Source: Vibrio sp. SCSIO 43137
Lineage (GTDB): Bacteria > Pseudomonadota > Gammaproteobacteria > Enterobacterales > Vibrionaceae
Length of the DNA: 64,000 nt
Assembly (NCBI RefSeq): GCF_028201475.1
Contig: NZ_CP116383.1
Coordinates: 2,046,001-2,110,000 of the forward strand
Direction: 5' to 3'
Shown here: positions 1 to 9,191 of the stretch, piece by piece
Numbering within the stretch: the stretch's first letter is position 1
How the letters are laid out: the number at the start of each line of letters is the position of its first letter
Notes under the pieces: model-generated
Database searches by the model: none
What the model was told of the DNA's origin: nothing
What the model saw: the letters and a program-made list of their open reading frames with translations, nothing else
Made by a program: the position numbers and the translations under genes

Positions 1-573
1 CTCCAGTCGATCCAAACCTTCTCTTAAAGGCCCTAAAGGAATATGGTGTTGATTGCCAAAACGACGTACGCCGTCCACTACCACCAGTTCAATATCCCGG
101 TCGAGGGCATAGTGCTGTAAGCCATCGTCAGTAACGATAATATCAACATCCTGCTTAAGCAGGGCTTTTACGGCATTTGCCCTTTTAGGATCAACCGCGA
201 CAGGAGCCCCGGTACGCTGAAAAATCAGCATGGGTTCATCACCACAGGCTTTTGTTGAGGTTCCCTTATCCACCAGCAACGGGTATGAATCCGCTTTTGC
301 CCCGTAACCACGCGATACCACTCCCGGTTTCAATCCGAGTGCCTGAAGCTGCTCTACCAGCCAGATAACGACCGGAGTTTTGCCGTTACCCCCGGCGGTA
401 ATGTTACCGACCACCACAACGGGAACAGGCGCTTTGTAGCTTAGCTCCCTTTGCTGCAGAAATTTATCTCTTCTGGCATTGGCAATCAATTTGTAAAGGG
501 CACTCAGCGGCCTTAGCAAAGGCCACAGAATAAGACCGAGAAAATGATTTTGATACCAGATCTTTTCAACCAT
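1..573 (-). CDS. lpxK: LpxK, tetraacyldisaccharide 4'-kinase (3' end cut by window)
   Basis: This inner-membrane-associated kinase phosphorylates the 4' position of the lipid A disaccharide precursor. The reading frame runs from an ATG at 573 off the left edge, so about the first 191 residues are present. The translation begins [11 protein letters not shown] and contains the family P-loop [12 protein letters not shown] near residue 57, then a DDGLQH segment typical of LpxK. It lies 5 bp downstream of the msbA stop on the same strand, the usual msbA-lpxK operon. Identification is firm; only the C-terminal part is missing. Confidence 0.96.
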   Translation of the reverse strand, partial: MVEKIWYQNHFLGLILWPLLRPLSALYKLIANARRDKFLQQRELSYKAPVPVVVVGNITAGGNGKTPVVIWLVEQLQALGLKPGVVSRGYGAKADSYPLLVDKGTSTKACGDEPMLIFQRTGAPVAVDPKRANAVKALLKQDVDIIVTDDGLQHYALDRDIELVVVDGVRRFGNQHHIPLGPLREGLDRLE

Positions 574-578
574 GCAGA

Positions 579-2330
579 CTACTCACCAAACTGAATTCTG
601 TGCAGTTGGGCATAGGCGCCATCTTTAATGTTAATCAGTTGCTGATGACTGCCCTGCTCAATTATCTCACCTTCATCGACAACCAGAATCTCATCTGCCT
701 GTTCAATGGTAGATAAGCGATGGGCAATAACCAATACGGTTTTGTCCTTTTGCAGCTCTTCCAGTGCTGCCTGAATCGCTCTTTCTGATTCCGTATCCAG
801 CGCCGAGGTTGCTTCATCCAGAATCAATACCGGAGCATCGCGCAGAAGCGCACGGGCAATGGCGATACGTTGGCGCTGACCACCGGACAGGCTGGCACCG
901 TTTTCACCAATTACCGTATCAAAGCCTTGATCCATGTTGTTGATAAACTCAGTGGCGTGAGCCAGTTCAGCCGCCTTCATAATCTGCTCACGGCTATACT
1001 CTTTATCCGCGGCGTAAGCGATATTATTCGCAATGGTGTCGTTAAACAGGTGGACATTCTGGGAAACCAAGGCGAAATGTTGTCGCAGGTTAGCTAGCTG
1101 ATACTCCTGTACATTTTTGTCATCCAGTAATATCTCACCGGAGTCTACATCATAAAAGCGGGTAAACAGGTTGGCGATTGTACTCTTACCTGAGCCGGAG
1201 CGACCAACAAGAGCGAGTGTTTTTCCAACCGGAATATCAAAACTGACCTTGTTCAGTGCCGGTTTTTCTTTGCCTTGATAAGTAAAGGTAACATCCTTCA
1301 CCGACACCTTGCCTTCAGCGCGTTCAGTTTTATAACTACCGCTATCTTTTTCGGTTTCCAGATCCATCAGTGCAAACAGAGTCTGGCTGGCCGCCATACC
1401 TGTCTGGAACTGAGAAGTTACATTGGTTAGTGCCTTAAGGGGGCGCATCAGACCAAACATGGCCGAGAATACGACACCAAAGGTTCCCGGCGTAAGGGTA
1501 TCGCGGATTTCATCAATACTGGCCAGATACAGCACCACAACTAGCGCAACAGAAGCAATAAGCTGAATAACCGGGTTGGCCATTGCCTGCGCGGCTACCA
1601 GCTTCATCGACTGCTGACGCATCTTATTGCTGACATTATCGAAACGGCTACGCTCTACATCTTGTCCGCCGTAGCTTAATACCACTTTGTGCCCTTTCAG
1701 CATCTGCTCGGAAGAGGTGGATACCACACCCATAGCGGTCTGAATATTTTTAGATATTTTGCGGAAGCGTTTTGACACCACACCAATAGCAACTGCTACA
1801 ACCGGGGCAATGACCAGCAGTACCAGTGACAACTGCCAACTGTTCCAGAACATCAGCACCAAAAGGCCGATAATACTGGCCCCCTCTCGCACGATACTAA
1901 CTAACGCACGACTGGTGGCGGCAGAAACCTGCTCGGAATCATAAGTAATACGGGACAGTAAAGCCCCCGTCGATTCACGGTCAAAAAAGCTCACCGGCAT
2001 CTGCATAAAATGATTAAACAGAGCCCGTCTCATTCGCATCACAACATGACCGGAGACCCATGAAAGACAATAGGTAGAAACGAATCCACTCAACCCCCTC
2101 ACTATCATCGCAGCAAAGATTATCAGGGGAAGTACTTTCAGAAAGTCGCTTTCCACATCACCAAAGCCTTCATCAAGAAGCGGTTTCAGCAGCGAAAGCA
2201 TATAAGTATCGGATACTGCGTTGATTATCAGAGCAATGACTGCGGCAATAAGGCCCGCTTTATAGTCTCTGATATAGGTCCACAAACGTTTGAAAGTCTG
2301 CAGGGTTGTCTCATCATGTTGTTCTGACAT
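579..2330 (-). CDS. msbA: MsbA, lipid A/LPS precursor flippase ABC transporter
   Basis: MsbA is a homodimeric inner-membrane ABC exporter that flips core-lipid A to the periplasmic leaflet. The 583-residue length matches the family (about 582). An N-terminal six-helix membrane domain (about residues 20-325) precedes a nucleotide-binding domain with Walker [10 protein letters not shown] near 376, signature LSGGQRQR, and Walker [12 protein letters not shown]. The ATG start at 2330 is 33 bp downstream of the comEC stop, and lpxK follows 5 bp after the stop. The three genes probably share transcription. Nothing in the protein looks unusual. Confidence 0.97.
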   Translation of the reverse strand: MSEQHDETTLQTFKRLWTYIRDYKAGLIAAVIALIINAVSDTYMLSLLKPLLDEGFGDVESDFLKVLPLIIFAAMIVRGLSGFVSTYCLSWVSGHVVMRMRRALFNHFMQMPVSFFDRESTGALLSRITYDSEQVSAATSRALVSIVREGASIIGLLVLMFWNSWQLSLVLLVIAPVVAVAIGVVSKRFRKISKNIQTAMGVVSTSSEQMLKGHKVVLSYGGQDVERSRFDNVSNKMRQQSMKLVAAQAMANPVIQLIASVALVVVLYLASIDEIRDTLTPGTFGVVFSAMFGLMRPLKALTNVTSQFQTGMAASQTLFALMDLETEKDSGSYKTERAEGKVSVKDVTFTYQGKEKPALNKVSFDIPVGKTLALVGRSGSGKSTIANLFTRFYDVDSGEILLDDKNVQEYQLANLRQHFALVSQNVHLFNDTIANNIAYAADKEYSREQIMKAAELAHATEFINNMDQGFDTVIGENGASLSGGQRQRIAIARALLRDAPVLILDEATSALDTESERAIQAALEELQKDKTVLVIAHRLSTIEQADEILVVDEGEIIEQGSHQQLINIKDGAYAQLHRIQFGE

Positions 2331-2363
2331 AGAAATGCATTGTTTTTCGGCACAATAATCTGC

Positions 2364-4634
2364 CTATTCTACTCCCTTCCTCAGCATCTGCCTATACCAA
2401 GCCAGAGATTGTGTCGCTCTTAATTGTCTAACCCTGAAGCCCCTGCGGGAAAAATGGACTATTATCTGACCAGAATGGCCGGTATCCAGCAGTTCAACAC
2501 CTAGTGATGAATAGCGCGCGGTTACCTTCTTGTTTGGCAACTCCCAGCGCCCGTCTCTGGCGGCAGAAGCAATGGCCAGTGAAGGAGATACAGCGCGGAT
2601 AAAGCCCGACTTTGATGAACTATTACTGCCATGGTGAGGAACGATCAAAATATCAGCGCTGATTTTTTCCGGCTGCTGGGCCAGTATCAGTTCACTTACC
2701 GCATCAATATCACCGGTCAGCAAGACGCCGGATACGCCGTCACTGATGTGAATAACACAGGAGTGAGGGTTGTAGGCACGCGATACCATTTTCGGCGGCC
2801 AGAGCACTTTAAAATCCAACCCCCGCCACTGCCACATGGTATCCCTGACACAAGGCTGATAGCCGCCGAGGTACTGGCTGGCAAACCTAGTTGCCGGATT
2901 TAACCGCTGCTCAATCACCTTTCTGCCTCCTGCATGATCCGAATCCAGATGACTGAGAATTAGTCCATCCAGATTTCTGCTGCCCAAACGTTCCATAACG
3001 GGAATCACCACTGATTCAGCAATACTGCCGCGGGGCCATGCATCACCAGTATCATAGAGAATAAATTTTCCCTGCTTCTCAATAAGCAGCGACAAGCCAT
3101 GACCTACATCCAAAACATTGAGCTGCCACTCAGTACTTACCGGTTCACTGTTATGCTCAGGCTCTCTCAGCCAGAGAAAAGGCAAAACGATAGCTATAAG
3201 TGCATTATTCACTCCCGCTGGCATCACTCCCCTGACCAATAAAACCACTATCAGAACAAGAGCAGTAAGCGCCAGTTCAGCAGGCATCGCCTGCCAGCCA
3301 TCCATAGAAAAACCAATCGCCCACACAACCGGCTGCAACAAAAGATCAGCCAAACTCCAGAGCAAAAGCGATAACTCAGCAGTAATGGCACTAAGTAGCA
3401 GGGAGAGAAAAATCACCGGTACGACAATAAAGCTAAACCAGGGTATAAATATCAGATTGTAAACGGGGGAAAACAGACTGATACCGTCAAACAACAGTAA
3501 AGTAGAAGGCAGCAAAAGCAAAAAAAGCCCTGCCTGAAGCTTGATAGAAGCTATAAGTTTGCTGCCAGCCTGAATAGAAGGAACTTCAAGTAACATAAAT
3601 ATTGCACCGACCGCAGTAAAAGACATCCAGAAACTGGCAGAGAGAACCGACATAGGTGCAGAAAACAGAATCACAGCAACCGTCAGCCACAGTTTTAACC
3701 ATGAGCTGTAGTTCATCCGGACAATGGTACAGAGGGAAAATATCAGGCACATAACTAAGGCTCGCACGGTCGGCAGACTAAAACCGGCCAGCCATGCGTA
3801 ACCACAAGCTGAGAGAACACCACTAAAAACAGGCAACCAGTAAAGCGCCGGAATAACTAACCTCAACCCCCACCCCAGATACCAGCCAGACAAATAAGCA
3901 ATACCAATATGTAAACCTGAAATCGCCACCAGGTGGATCAGGCCGCTCTGCTTAAGTTGTTGCCACAGTCCGGAACTGATATGGCTTCTGTCAGAAAAAC
4001 TGAGCGCCAGTAGTATCCCCGCAGAGTCGAGTTTCTCAGTAACACGAAATACCCTTTGCTGTAACCATGCCCTGACTGAGTCACTCTGCTCCAGTCTTAC
4101 ACTTTTACTGTTATCACTGACAACGGCTTTTCCCTGCCAGTTTTGACTCAGATAATATTTTTCTTGATCGAATCCGGCCTGATTTAACTTTCCGTTTACC
4201 TTTTTTAGCTTAATATCCAGATTCCAGCGTTCGCCAAGCAGCAGTTTTAACGATTCGCCGGTAAACAGTTTTACCTGAGGCTGAAAAACGGCCGCCAGTT
4301 TTTGGTCATTTATTTTCTCAATGATAATTAAATATTCATATCCGTGACTTATTTGATCAAAAAAGCTGTTAACACGAGCATTTATGTTAATATCCTCACC
4401 TGCTTGGAAGAGGTTTTCGATTTTTTTCTGAAATAGATAGTTGTGTGAGAGAACAACACAAAACGCCAGAAACAGCGGATGAGTCCATTTCAGAGAAGAA
4501 AAACGCAGGCTTGCAAGGGAATAGAGCAGTAAGGCGAACAACCAACGCCAGTCCGGGGCAATTCCGGTATGGACTAGAAACAGCACAGACAGATTGAAAA
4601 GAACCAGATTCCAGTAGTTTACAAAGAGAGTCAT
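2364..4634 (-). CDS. comEC: ComEC/Rec2 family DNA-uptake channel
   Basis: ComEC forms the inner-membrane channel for incoming single-stranded DNA during natural transformation. The protein has an N-terminal membrane region with an OB-like segment, a Competence domain with the HLVAISGLHIG motif, many hydrophobic helices, and a C-terminal metallo-beta-lactamase-like domain (LNVLDVGHGLS, LSHLDSDHAGG, IVPHHGSN). I chose the ATG at 4634 (MTLFVNYW). A TTG at 4643 would add three residues and collide with the divergent gene that starts at 4643. The final length is about 756 residues, usual for gammaproteobacteria. msbA lies downstream on the same strand. Confidence 0.93.
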   Translation of the reverse strand: MTLFVNYWNLVLFNLSVLFLVHTGIAPDWRWLFALLLYSLASLRFSSLKWTHPLFLAFCVVLSHNYLFQKKIENLFQAGEDININARVNSFFDQISHGYEYLIIIEKINDQKLAAVFQPQVKLFTGESLKLLLGERWNLDIKLKKVNGKLNQAGFDQEKYYLSQNWQGKAVVSDNSKSVRLEQSDSVRAWLQQRVFRVTEKLDSAGILLALSFSDRSHISSGLWQQLKQSGLIHLVAISGLHIGIAYLSGWYLGWGLRLVIPALYWLPVFSGVLSACGYAWLAGFSLPTVRALVMCLIFSLCTIVRMNYSSWLKLWLTVAVILFSAPMSVLSASFWMSFTAVGAIFMLLEVPSIQAGSKLIASIKLQAGLFLLLLPSTLLLFDGISLFSPVYNLIFIPWFSFIVVPVIFLSLLLSAITAELSLLLWSLADLLLQPVVWAIGFSMDGWQAMPAELALTALVLIVVLLVRGVMPAGVNNALIAIVLPFLWLREPEHNSEPVSTEWQLNVLDVGHGLSLLIEKQGKFILYDTGDAWPRGSIAESVVIPVMERLGSRNLDGLILSHLDSDHAGGRKVIEQRLNPATRFASQYLGGYQPCVRDTMWQWRGLDFKVLWPPKMVSRAYNPHSCVIHISDGVSGVLLTGDIDAVSELILAQQPEKISADILIVPHHGSNSSSKSGFIRAVSPSLAIASAARDGRWELPNKKVTARYSSLGVELLDTGHSGQIIVHFSRRGFRVRQLRATQSLAWYRQMLRKGVE

Positions 4635-4642
4635 TTTCCCCA

Positions 4643-5152
4643 ATGCCGAAGAAGTTTATACAACGCTTTATGCCAGACCATGACGTAATCAAACGTCAGA
4701 AAGCACTCCGCATTTTTGGCAACGTGCTTTACAACCCTAATTTGTGGTGCCTGAACCGGAGATCCGCTTCCGGCGCTTTTGCTCTCGGGCTGTTTATGGC
4801 CTTTGTTCCCCTGCCAAGCCAGATGATTATGTCTGCAGGAATGGCCATTGTTCTCGGCGTTAACCTGCCTCTTTCTGTTGCTCTGGTCTGGGTCAGTAAT
4901 CCGGTTACTATGCCGATCATGTTCTACTTCTGTTACAAAGTCGGCGCACTTATTCTTCATACCCCTTCACAGCAGTTTCACTTTGAATTGTCATGGGACT
5001 TCATCATGAATCAGATGAGCACCATTGGCCCCCCTTTCCTGCTGGGTTGTCTGGTATGTGGTATCGCCTGCTCTCTAATCGGCTATTTCGGTATCAGGGG
5101 GTTGTGGCGATACTCAGTCGTACGTAGCTGGCAGCAGAGACAAGTAAGATAG
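4643..5152 (+). CDS. DUF2062 family inner-membrane protein
   Basis: This 169-residue protein belongs to the DUF2062 family and its biochemical role is unknown. It has a soluble basic N-terminus (MPKKFIQRFMP), the family segment ASGAFALGLFMAFVPLPSQM near residues 45-65, a hydrophobic stretch with VSNPVTMP, and a C-terminal membrane helix. The start at 4643 is only 8 bp from the divergent comEC ATG, so each gene's promoter and ribosome-binding region must lie inside the other's coding sequence. A strong bidirectional hairpin follows the stop. Confidence 0.88.
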   Translation: MPKKFIQRFMPDHDVIKRQKALRIFGNVLYNPNLWCLNRRSASGAFALGLFMAFVPLPSQMIMSAGMAIVLGVNLPLSVALVWVSNPVTMPIMFYFCYKVGALILHTPSQQFHFELSWDFIMNQMSTIGPPFLLGCLVCGIACSLIGYFGIRGLWRYSVVRSWQQRQVR

Positions 5153-5183
5153 AAGAAATCAGCCATTATGGGCGTAAAAGATT

Positions 5184-5224
5184 AAGGCCACACAACGGAG
5201 TTAAAACTCTCTTTGTGTGGCCTT
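5184..5224. terminator. Bidirectional intrinsic terminator between DUF2062 gene and lolE
   Basis: The arm AAGGCCACACAA at 5184 pairs with TTGTGTGGCCTT ending at 5224, extended by GGAG/CTCT next to a TTAAAA loop. The stem lies between two converging genes and has A- and T-rich flanks on both sides. Confidence 0.8.
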
Positions 5225-5274
5225 GTTATTTGTGACATTTAATCTGGATGCAAATCTCAGAAGTGAAGCCGCAT

Positions 5275-6525
5275 CTACTTAGAACTTAATACTCTGGCCG
5301 GGTTCATCTGGCTGGCCTTCTGAGCCGGATACCAGGTAGCCAGCAAGCTAAGAATAATCGCCGTTGCTGAGACAACCAGGGTGTCAGCGGGACTGACCTG
5401 CGACGGTAAGAAATCAACAAAATAGATATCGCCTGACAGGAACTGATGTCCGATAGCATGTTCCAGCGCTTTAATCAGGCCGGTTAAGTTACTGGCCACC
5501 ACCACACCAATTATACTACCGGCAATACTGCCGAGCACTCCGGACAACACCCCTAGCCAGATAAAAATACGCTTAATCAGCCCGTCTGTTGCCCCCATGG
5601 TTCTCAGAATAGCAATTTCAGCCGCTCTGTCTTTTACAGCCATCATCAAAGTAGAAACAATATTAAAGCAGGCAACACCAATCACCAGCACCATCACCAG
5701 ATACATAATGGTTCTCACCAGTTGAATATCTCGGTAGAGAAAACCGTACTTCTGCTTCCAGCTCTTCAGATAAACATAGACATCCAGATTCCGGCCCACT
5801 TCCCTGACGATGGAAGGCGCATTGAGTACGTCTGTGGTCTTAATAGCAACACCGGTGACTTTATCGCCTGAACGGCTGTACTCCTGAGCATCAGACATAG
5901 GGATCAGTGCCAGAGAATGGTCAATCTGGCCAGCCAGAGAGAGAATACCACTCACCTTAAGGCGAATACGTCTCGGTGCCTGAACCTTAGTAACGGAGCG
6001 CCCTGAACTGGTAGGAATCATTAAGGTGACATAGTCCCCCTTTGTCAGCCCCAGATTATCGGCAATACCCTTGCCCAGAATGACCTGCTTTTCGCCGCCT
6101 TTCAGGTTCTGCCAGGCATCGTCCTGAATATAGCTGGCCAGACTGGAGACTCCTGACTCAAGTGAAGGCACAACCCCCCTCACTTCAATGGCTTTAATTT
6201 TCTGACCTTTTTCCGCAAGGGCGGTAAAACGCACATAAGGAGCAGCTGCTTCGACTTTGCTGTGCCCGACCGCTTTTTCAGCTACCTTCTGCCAGTTTTC
6301 AATGCCGCTGTTTACGCCTTCAAACTCACCATGAGGAATGACGGAGAGAACCCGGTTCTGCAGCTCACGCTCAAAACCATTCATGGCCGAAAGGCCGATA
6401 ATAATTACCGCAACACCAACGGCAATGCCTATGGTCGAAGAGACTGAGATAAAAGAGACCAGTTTGTTTCTCTGTTTGCCCCGGCTAAAGCGGCGGCCGA
6501 TAAGAAAAGATAAAGATGAAAACAC
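5275..6525 (-). CDS. lolE: LolE, lipoprotein-releasing ABC permease
   Basis: LolE is one of two membrane subunits of the LolCDE complex that extracts outer-membrane lipoproteins from the inner membrane and passes them to LolA. The 416 residues show an N-terminal helix after a basic leader (LIGRRFSRGKQRNK), a large MacB-type periplasmic domain (about 45-265), and three C-terminal helices. The gene is third in a lolC-lolD-lolE operon, with 1 bp between it and lolD. The order and the greater similarity of this copy to LolE than to LolC support the assignment. Confidence 0.94.
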   Translation of the reverse strand: MFSSLSFLIGRRFSRGKQRNKLVSFISVSSTIGIAVGVAVIIIGLSAMNGFERELQNRVLSVIPHGEFEGVNSGIENWQKVAEKAVGHSKVEAAAPYVRFTALAEKGQKIKAIEVRGVVPSLESGVSSLASYIQDDAWQNLKGGEKQVILGKGIADNLGLTKGDYVTLMIPTSSGRSVTKVQAPRRIRLKVSGILSLAGQIDHSLALIPMSDAQEYSRSGDKVTGVAIKTTDVLNAPSIVREVGRNLDVYVYLKSWKQKYGFLYRDIQLVRTIMYLVMVLVIGVACFNIVSTLMMAVKDRAAEIAILRTMGATDGLIKRIFIWLGVLSGVLGSIAGSIIGVVVASNLTGLIKALEHAIGHQFLSGDIYFVDFLPSQVSPADTLVVSATAIILSLLATWYPAQKASQMNPARVLSSK

Positions 6526-6526
6526 G

Positions 6527-7213
6527 TTACTTATCCCCGCCTCCGGTCAGCAATCCGTCTTGCATATGCAGTTGTCTTTCCATCTTGCCAGCCAGCTCAC
6601 CATCATGGGTCACCACCAGAAAAGCGGTGCCTGATTCCCGGTTTAGCTCGCGCATTAACTCATAGATAGAGAGTGCTGTGTTGTGGTCAAGATTACCGGT
6701 CGGTTCATCCGCCAACACCAGATCCGGGCTGTTAACCAGAGCTCTTGCGATAGCCACACGCTGACGCTCACCACCTGACAGCTCTGACGGCCTGTGTTCA
6801 AGGCGGTGATCTAATCCGACTCGTCCCAGCAAATCACGCGCTTTCTGTTTGGCCTTTTCGCTACTCTCACCGCCAATAAGCAGTGGCATAGCGACGTTTT
6901 CCAGTGCAGAAAAGTCAGCCAGCAGATGATGGAACTGGTAAACAAAACCGATATGGCGGTTGCGCAGCTTAGCCTGCTTATTAGCGGAAAGCTTCGCCAG
7001 ATCTTGCTCGAGAAACTGAACTTCTCCTTCGCTGGCATCATCAAGGGCACCAAGAATATGTAACAGGGTACTCTTTCCGGAGCCAGATGTACCGATAATG
7101 GAGACCAGCTCACCCTTGTCAATAGAGAAGCTCACCCCCTTCAATACTTCCGTCTCCATCGAACCTTCACGATAGGTTTTACGGATAGAATGACATTGTA
7201 GAAGATTACTCAT
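6527..7213 (-). CDS. lolD: LolD, ATPase of the lipoprotein-releasing complex
   Basis: LolD supplies ATP hydrolysis for the LolCDE complex. The 228-residue protein has Walker [10 protein letters not shown] near residue 42, a Q-loop ([10 protein letters not shown]), signature [15 protein letters not shown], and Walker [13 protein letters not shown], typical of the MacB/LolD subfamily. Its start overlaps the end of lolC by 8 bp and its stop is 1 bp before lolE, which indicates translational coupling. Confidence 0.97.
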   Translation of the reverse strand: MSNLLQCHSIRKTYREGSMETEVLKGVSFSIDKGELVSIIGTSGSGKSTLLHILGALDDASEGEVQFLEQDLAKLSANKQAKLRNRHIGFVYQFHHLLADFSALENVAMPLLIGGESSEKAKQKARDLLGRVGLDHRLEHRPSELSGGERQRVAIARALVNSPDLVLADEPTGNLDHNTALSIYELMRELNRESGTAFLVVTHDGELAGKMERQLHMQDGLLTGGGDK

Positions 7214-8414
7214 ATCTTAAAGCCTCAGCAGGGTTTACCGATGATGCGCGGTAGGAAGGGAAAAGGGTTGCCAGCAGACTAAGCAAAATGGCCAGCACAA
7301 CAACAGAGATTATCTGAACAGGGTCAATAACAACGGGCAGATGACCACCAATAGCAAACAGCGCCACCCCCATTGCCTGTAGTATCTGATTCAGGTTACT
7401 TGCCAGCAAAACACCCAGCCCGCCACCAACCAGTGCACCGATAACGCCGCTACTGGCTCCCTGTACCATAAACAGAGCCATAACCTGACGGTTTGTCATA
7501 CCCTGAGTTTTCAGAATGGCTACTTCGGATTGCTTCTCCATCACCACCATAATCAGCGCAGAAATAATATTGAATGCTGCGACGCCGACAATCAGGCCCA
7601 GCATCAGCCCCATCATGTTTTTCTCCATTCGTACCGCCTGAAACAGCTCGCCTCTCTGCTCACGCCAGTCACTCCAGTGCCAGCCGTCAGCAAGTGGGGT
7701 TGTTGCCAGTTCAGATACCACAAATGGATCATCAAGAAACAGCCGCCAGCCGGAAATCGTACCGGGGCGGTACTTCATCAGTTTGGCAACATCATCCATA
7801 TGGCCAATCATCAGTTGTGCATCCACATCTGATCCTGTGTTAAACAGGCCGGCAACGGTAAAGTTACGTTGGCTGGGAATTCGTCCCAGAGGGGTAAACT
7901 GACTAGCGCTAGTAACCATTAGCCTGACCTTATCACCAACCGTCACCCTGAGATTACGAGCCAATGTATGACCGAGAAAGACTCTGTACTTGCCCGGTTG
8001 CAGAGTGTCCAGAGTTCCCGACAGAAGATGATCAGAAATAGGGTCACTATCCAGAGGCTGGATGCCTATTAACATACCGGCAGAGAGCTGAGCCGGACTT
8101 TGAATAACCGCTTCGCTACGCACAATGGGCGCAGTCTGAACAACATGTGGCAGTTGTTCAATAAATTCCGGTACCTGCTGTTGCAGGGCAGTTTTATTAT
8201 CAGTCTGAGAAATCACCGCCTGCGGCAACACGCCCAATATTCGCCCTTTTAACTGAGACTCAAAGCCATTCATAACCGAAAGCACGGTAACCAGAGAGAG
8301 CACTCCGATGGTAATACCAAGGGTAGACATAAGTGAGACAAAACGGCTGAACCTGTCACCTGAGCGCCCTCTGAGGTAACGAAGTCCGATATAGACCGAA
8401 ACAGGATGAAACAT
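7206..8414 (-). CDS. lolC: LolC, lipoprotein-releasing ABC permease
   Basis: LolC is the LolA-recruiting membrane subunit of LolCDE. The 402-residue protein starts [17 protein letters not shown], has a first membrane helix with [19 protein letters not shown], a periplasmic domain to about residue 250, and three C-terminal helices ending in NPAEALRYE. It leads the lolCDE operon and diverges from the PilZ gene at 8616, so the 200-bp gap between them should hold both promoters. Confidence 0.95.
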   Translation of the reverse strand: MFHPVSVYIGLRYLRGRSGDRFSRFVSLMSTLGITIGVLSLVTVLSVMNGFESQLKGRILGVLPQAVISQTDNKTALQQQVPEFIEQLPHVVQTAPIVRSEAVIQSPAQLSAGMLIGIQPLDSDPISDHLLSGTLDTLQPGKYRVFLGHTLARNLRVTVGDKVRLMVTSASQFTPLGRIPSQRNFTVAGLFNTGSDVDAQLMIGHMDDVAKLMKYRPGTISGWRLFLDDPFVVSELATTPLADGWHWSDWREQRGELFQAVRMEKNMMGLMLGLIVGVAAFNIISALIMVVMEKQSEVAILKTQGMTNRQVMALFMVQGASSGVIGALVGGGLGVLLASNLNQILQAMGVALFAIGGHLPVVIDPVQIISVVVLAILLSLLATLFPSYRASSVNPAEALRYE

Positions 8415-8615
8415 AGATAAAAACCAAAATAAAATCAGCCCATAATGTAACGGTTAACGTCGCCCGTTTATAGGTTTATTTGGCAGAAATACAAACAAAA
8501 ACAGGATTTTCCTACAATAGTAACGGGAGTTTTCTTGCTATGTTGGCTTAGTTGGCGATAATCAGAGAATTAGCCTGCCAGAAATCCTACTCTGGTGAAC
8601 ACAAGGAATCATGGT

Positions 8616-9185
8616 ATGGACCAGCAAGAATTTTTTACTGTACACCACAAACTGACTGTTAACGTTGAGCCGTTAGCTGCCGACTTTGTGCTGCCGGAAC
8701 AAAATATATTCGTTTCAGAAATTCCCGCTCCCTTTATTGTTGCCAGCGAGTTTAGTCAGGTAGACACGCTGGCGGAAAGGGCCATGAGCGAGCTTAAAAA
8801 CAGTGACTTTAAACACCTGATTCAACTTATCGATCACCAGAACGGCAAGCTTAACCTGCTACTGACTTTTATGCTTGCCCAGCAGGATGATGAGAGCATT
8901 CGCAGTATTACCACCCGTTTCGGCGCCAGTCAGTTTACCTATATCGCACCTAAACAACTGGAAGTGGGGCAACTTGCCCGGGTAAAACTGTTTCTTGACC
9001 ATCCGCCGGCCGCGATTTACTGCTATGCCAAGGTGGTTGAATGCGCCGAAGGCGAGCAGGGTTTTGAGGCTACCCTTACCTATAGCCTGCTTAGAGAACA
9101 GGATCAGGATTTACTGATTAAAGCAGCCCTGTACCAACAGCAAAAACTTTTACGACAACGCTCTAAAGAACGCGAAAACCAATAA
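8616..9185 (+). CDS. PilZ-domain protein, PlzB-like, with degenerate c-di-GMP motifs
   Basis: This gene fits the PilZ protein found between lolC and mfd in vibrios (VC1885/plzB position in V. cholerae, by synteny from memory). I chose ATG 8616, giving 189 residues, because AAGGA at 8603-8607 is well spaced from it; a GTG at 8595 would add seven residues. The N-terminal half is a YcgR-N-like region and the C-terminal half is PilZ-like (QLARVKLFLDHPPAA). I do not see a clear RxxxR or (D/N)xSxxG motif, so binding of c-di-GMP is doubtful. It ends 6 bp before mfd and is probably cotranscribed with it. Confidence 0.75.
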   Translation: MDQQEFFTVHHKLTVNVEPLAADFVLPEQNIFVSEIPAPFIVASEFSQVDTLAERAMSELKNSDFKHLIQLIDHQNGKLNLLLTFMLAQQDDESIRSITTRFGASQFTYIAPKQLEVGQLARVKLFLDHPPAAIYCYAKVVECAEGEQGFEATLTYSLLREQDQDLLIKAALYQQQKLLRQRSKERENQ

Positions 9186-9191
9186 TTAAAC

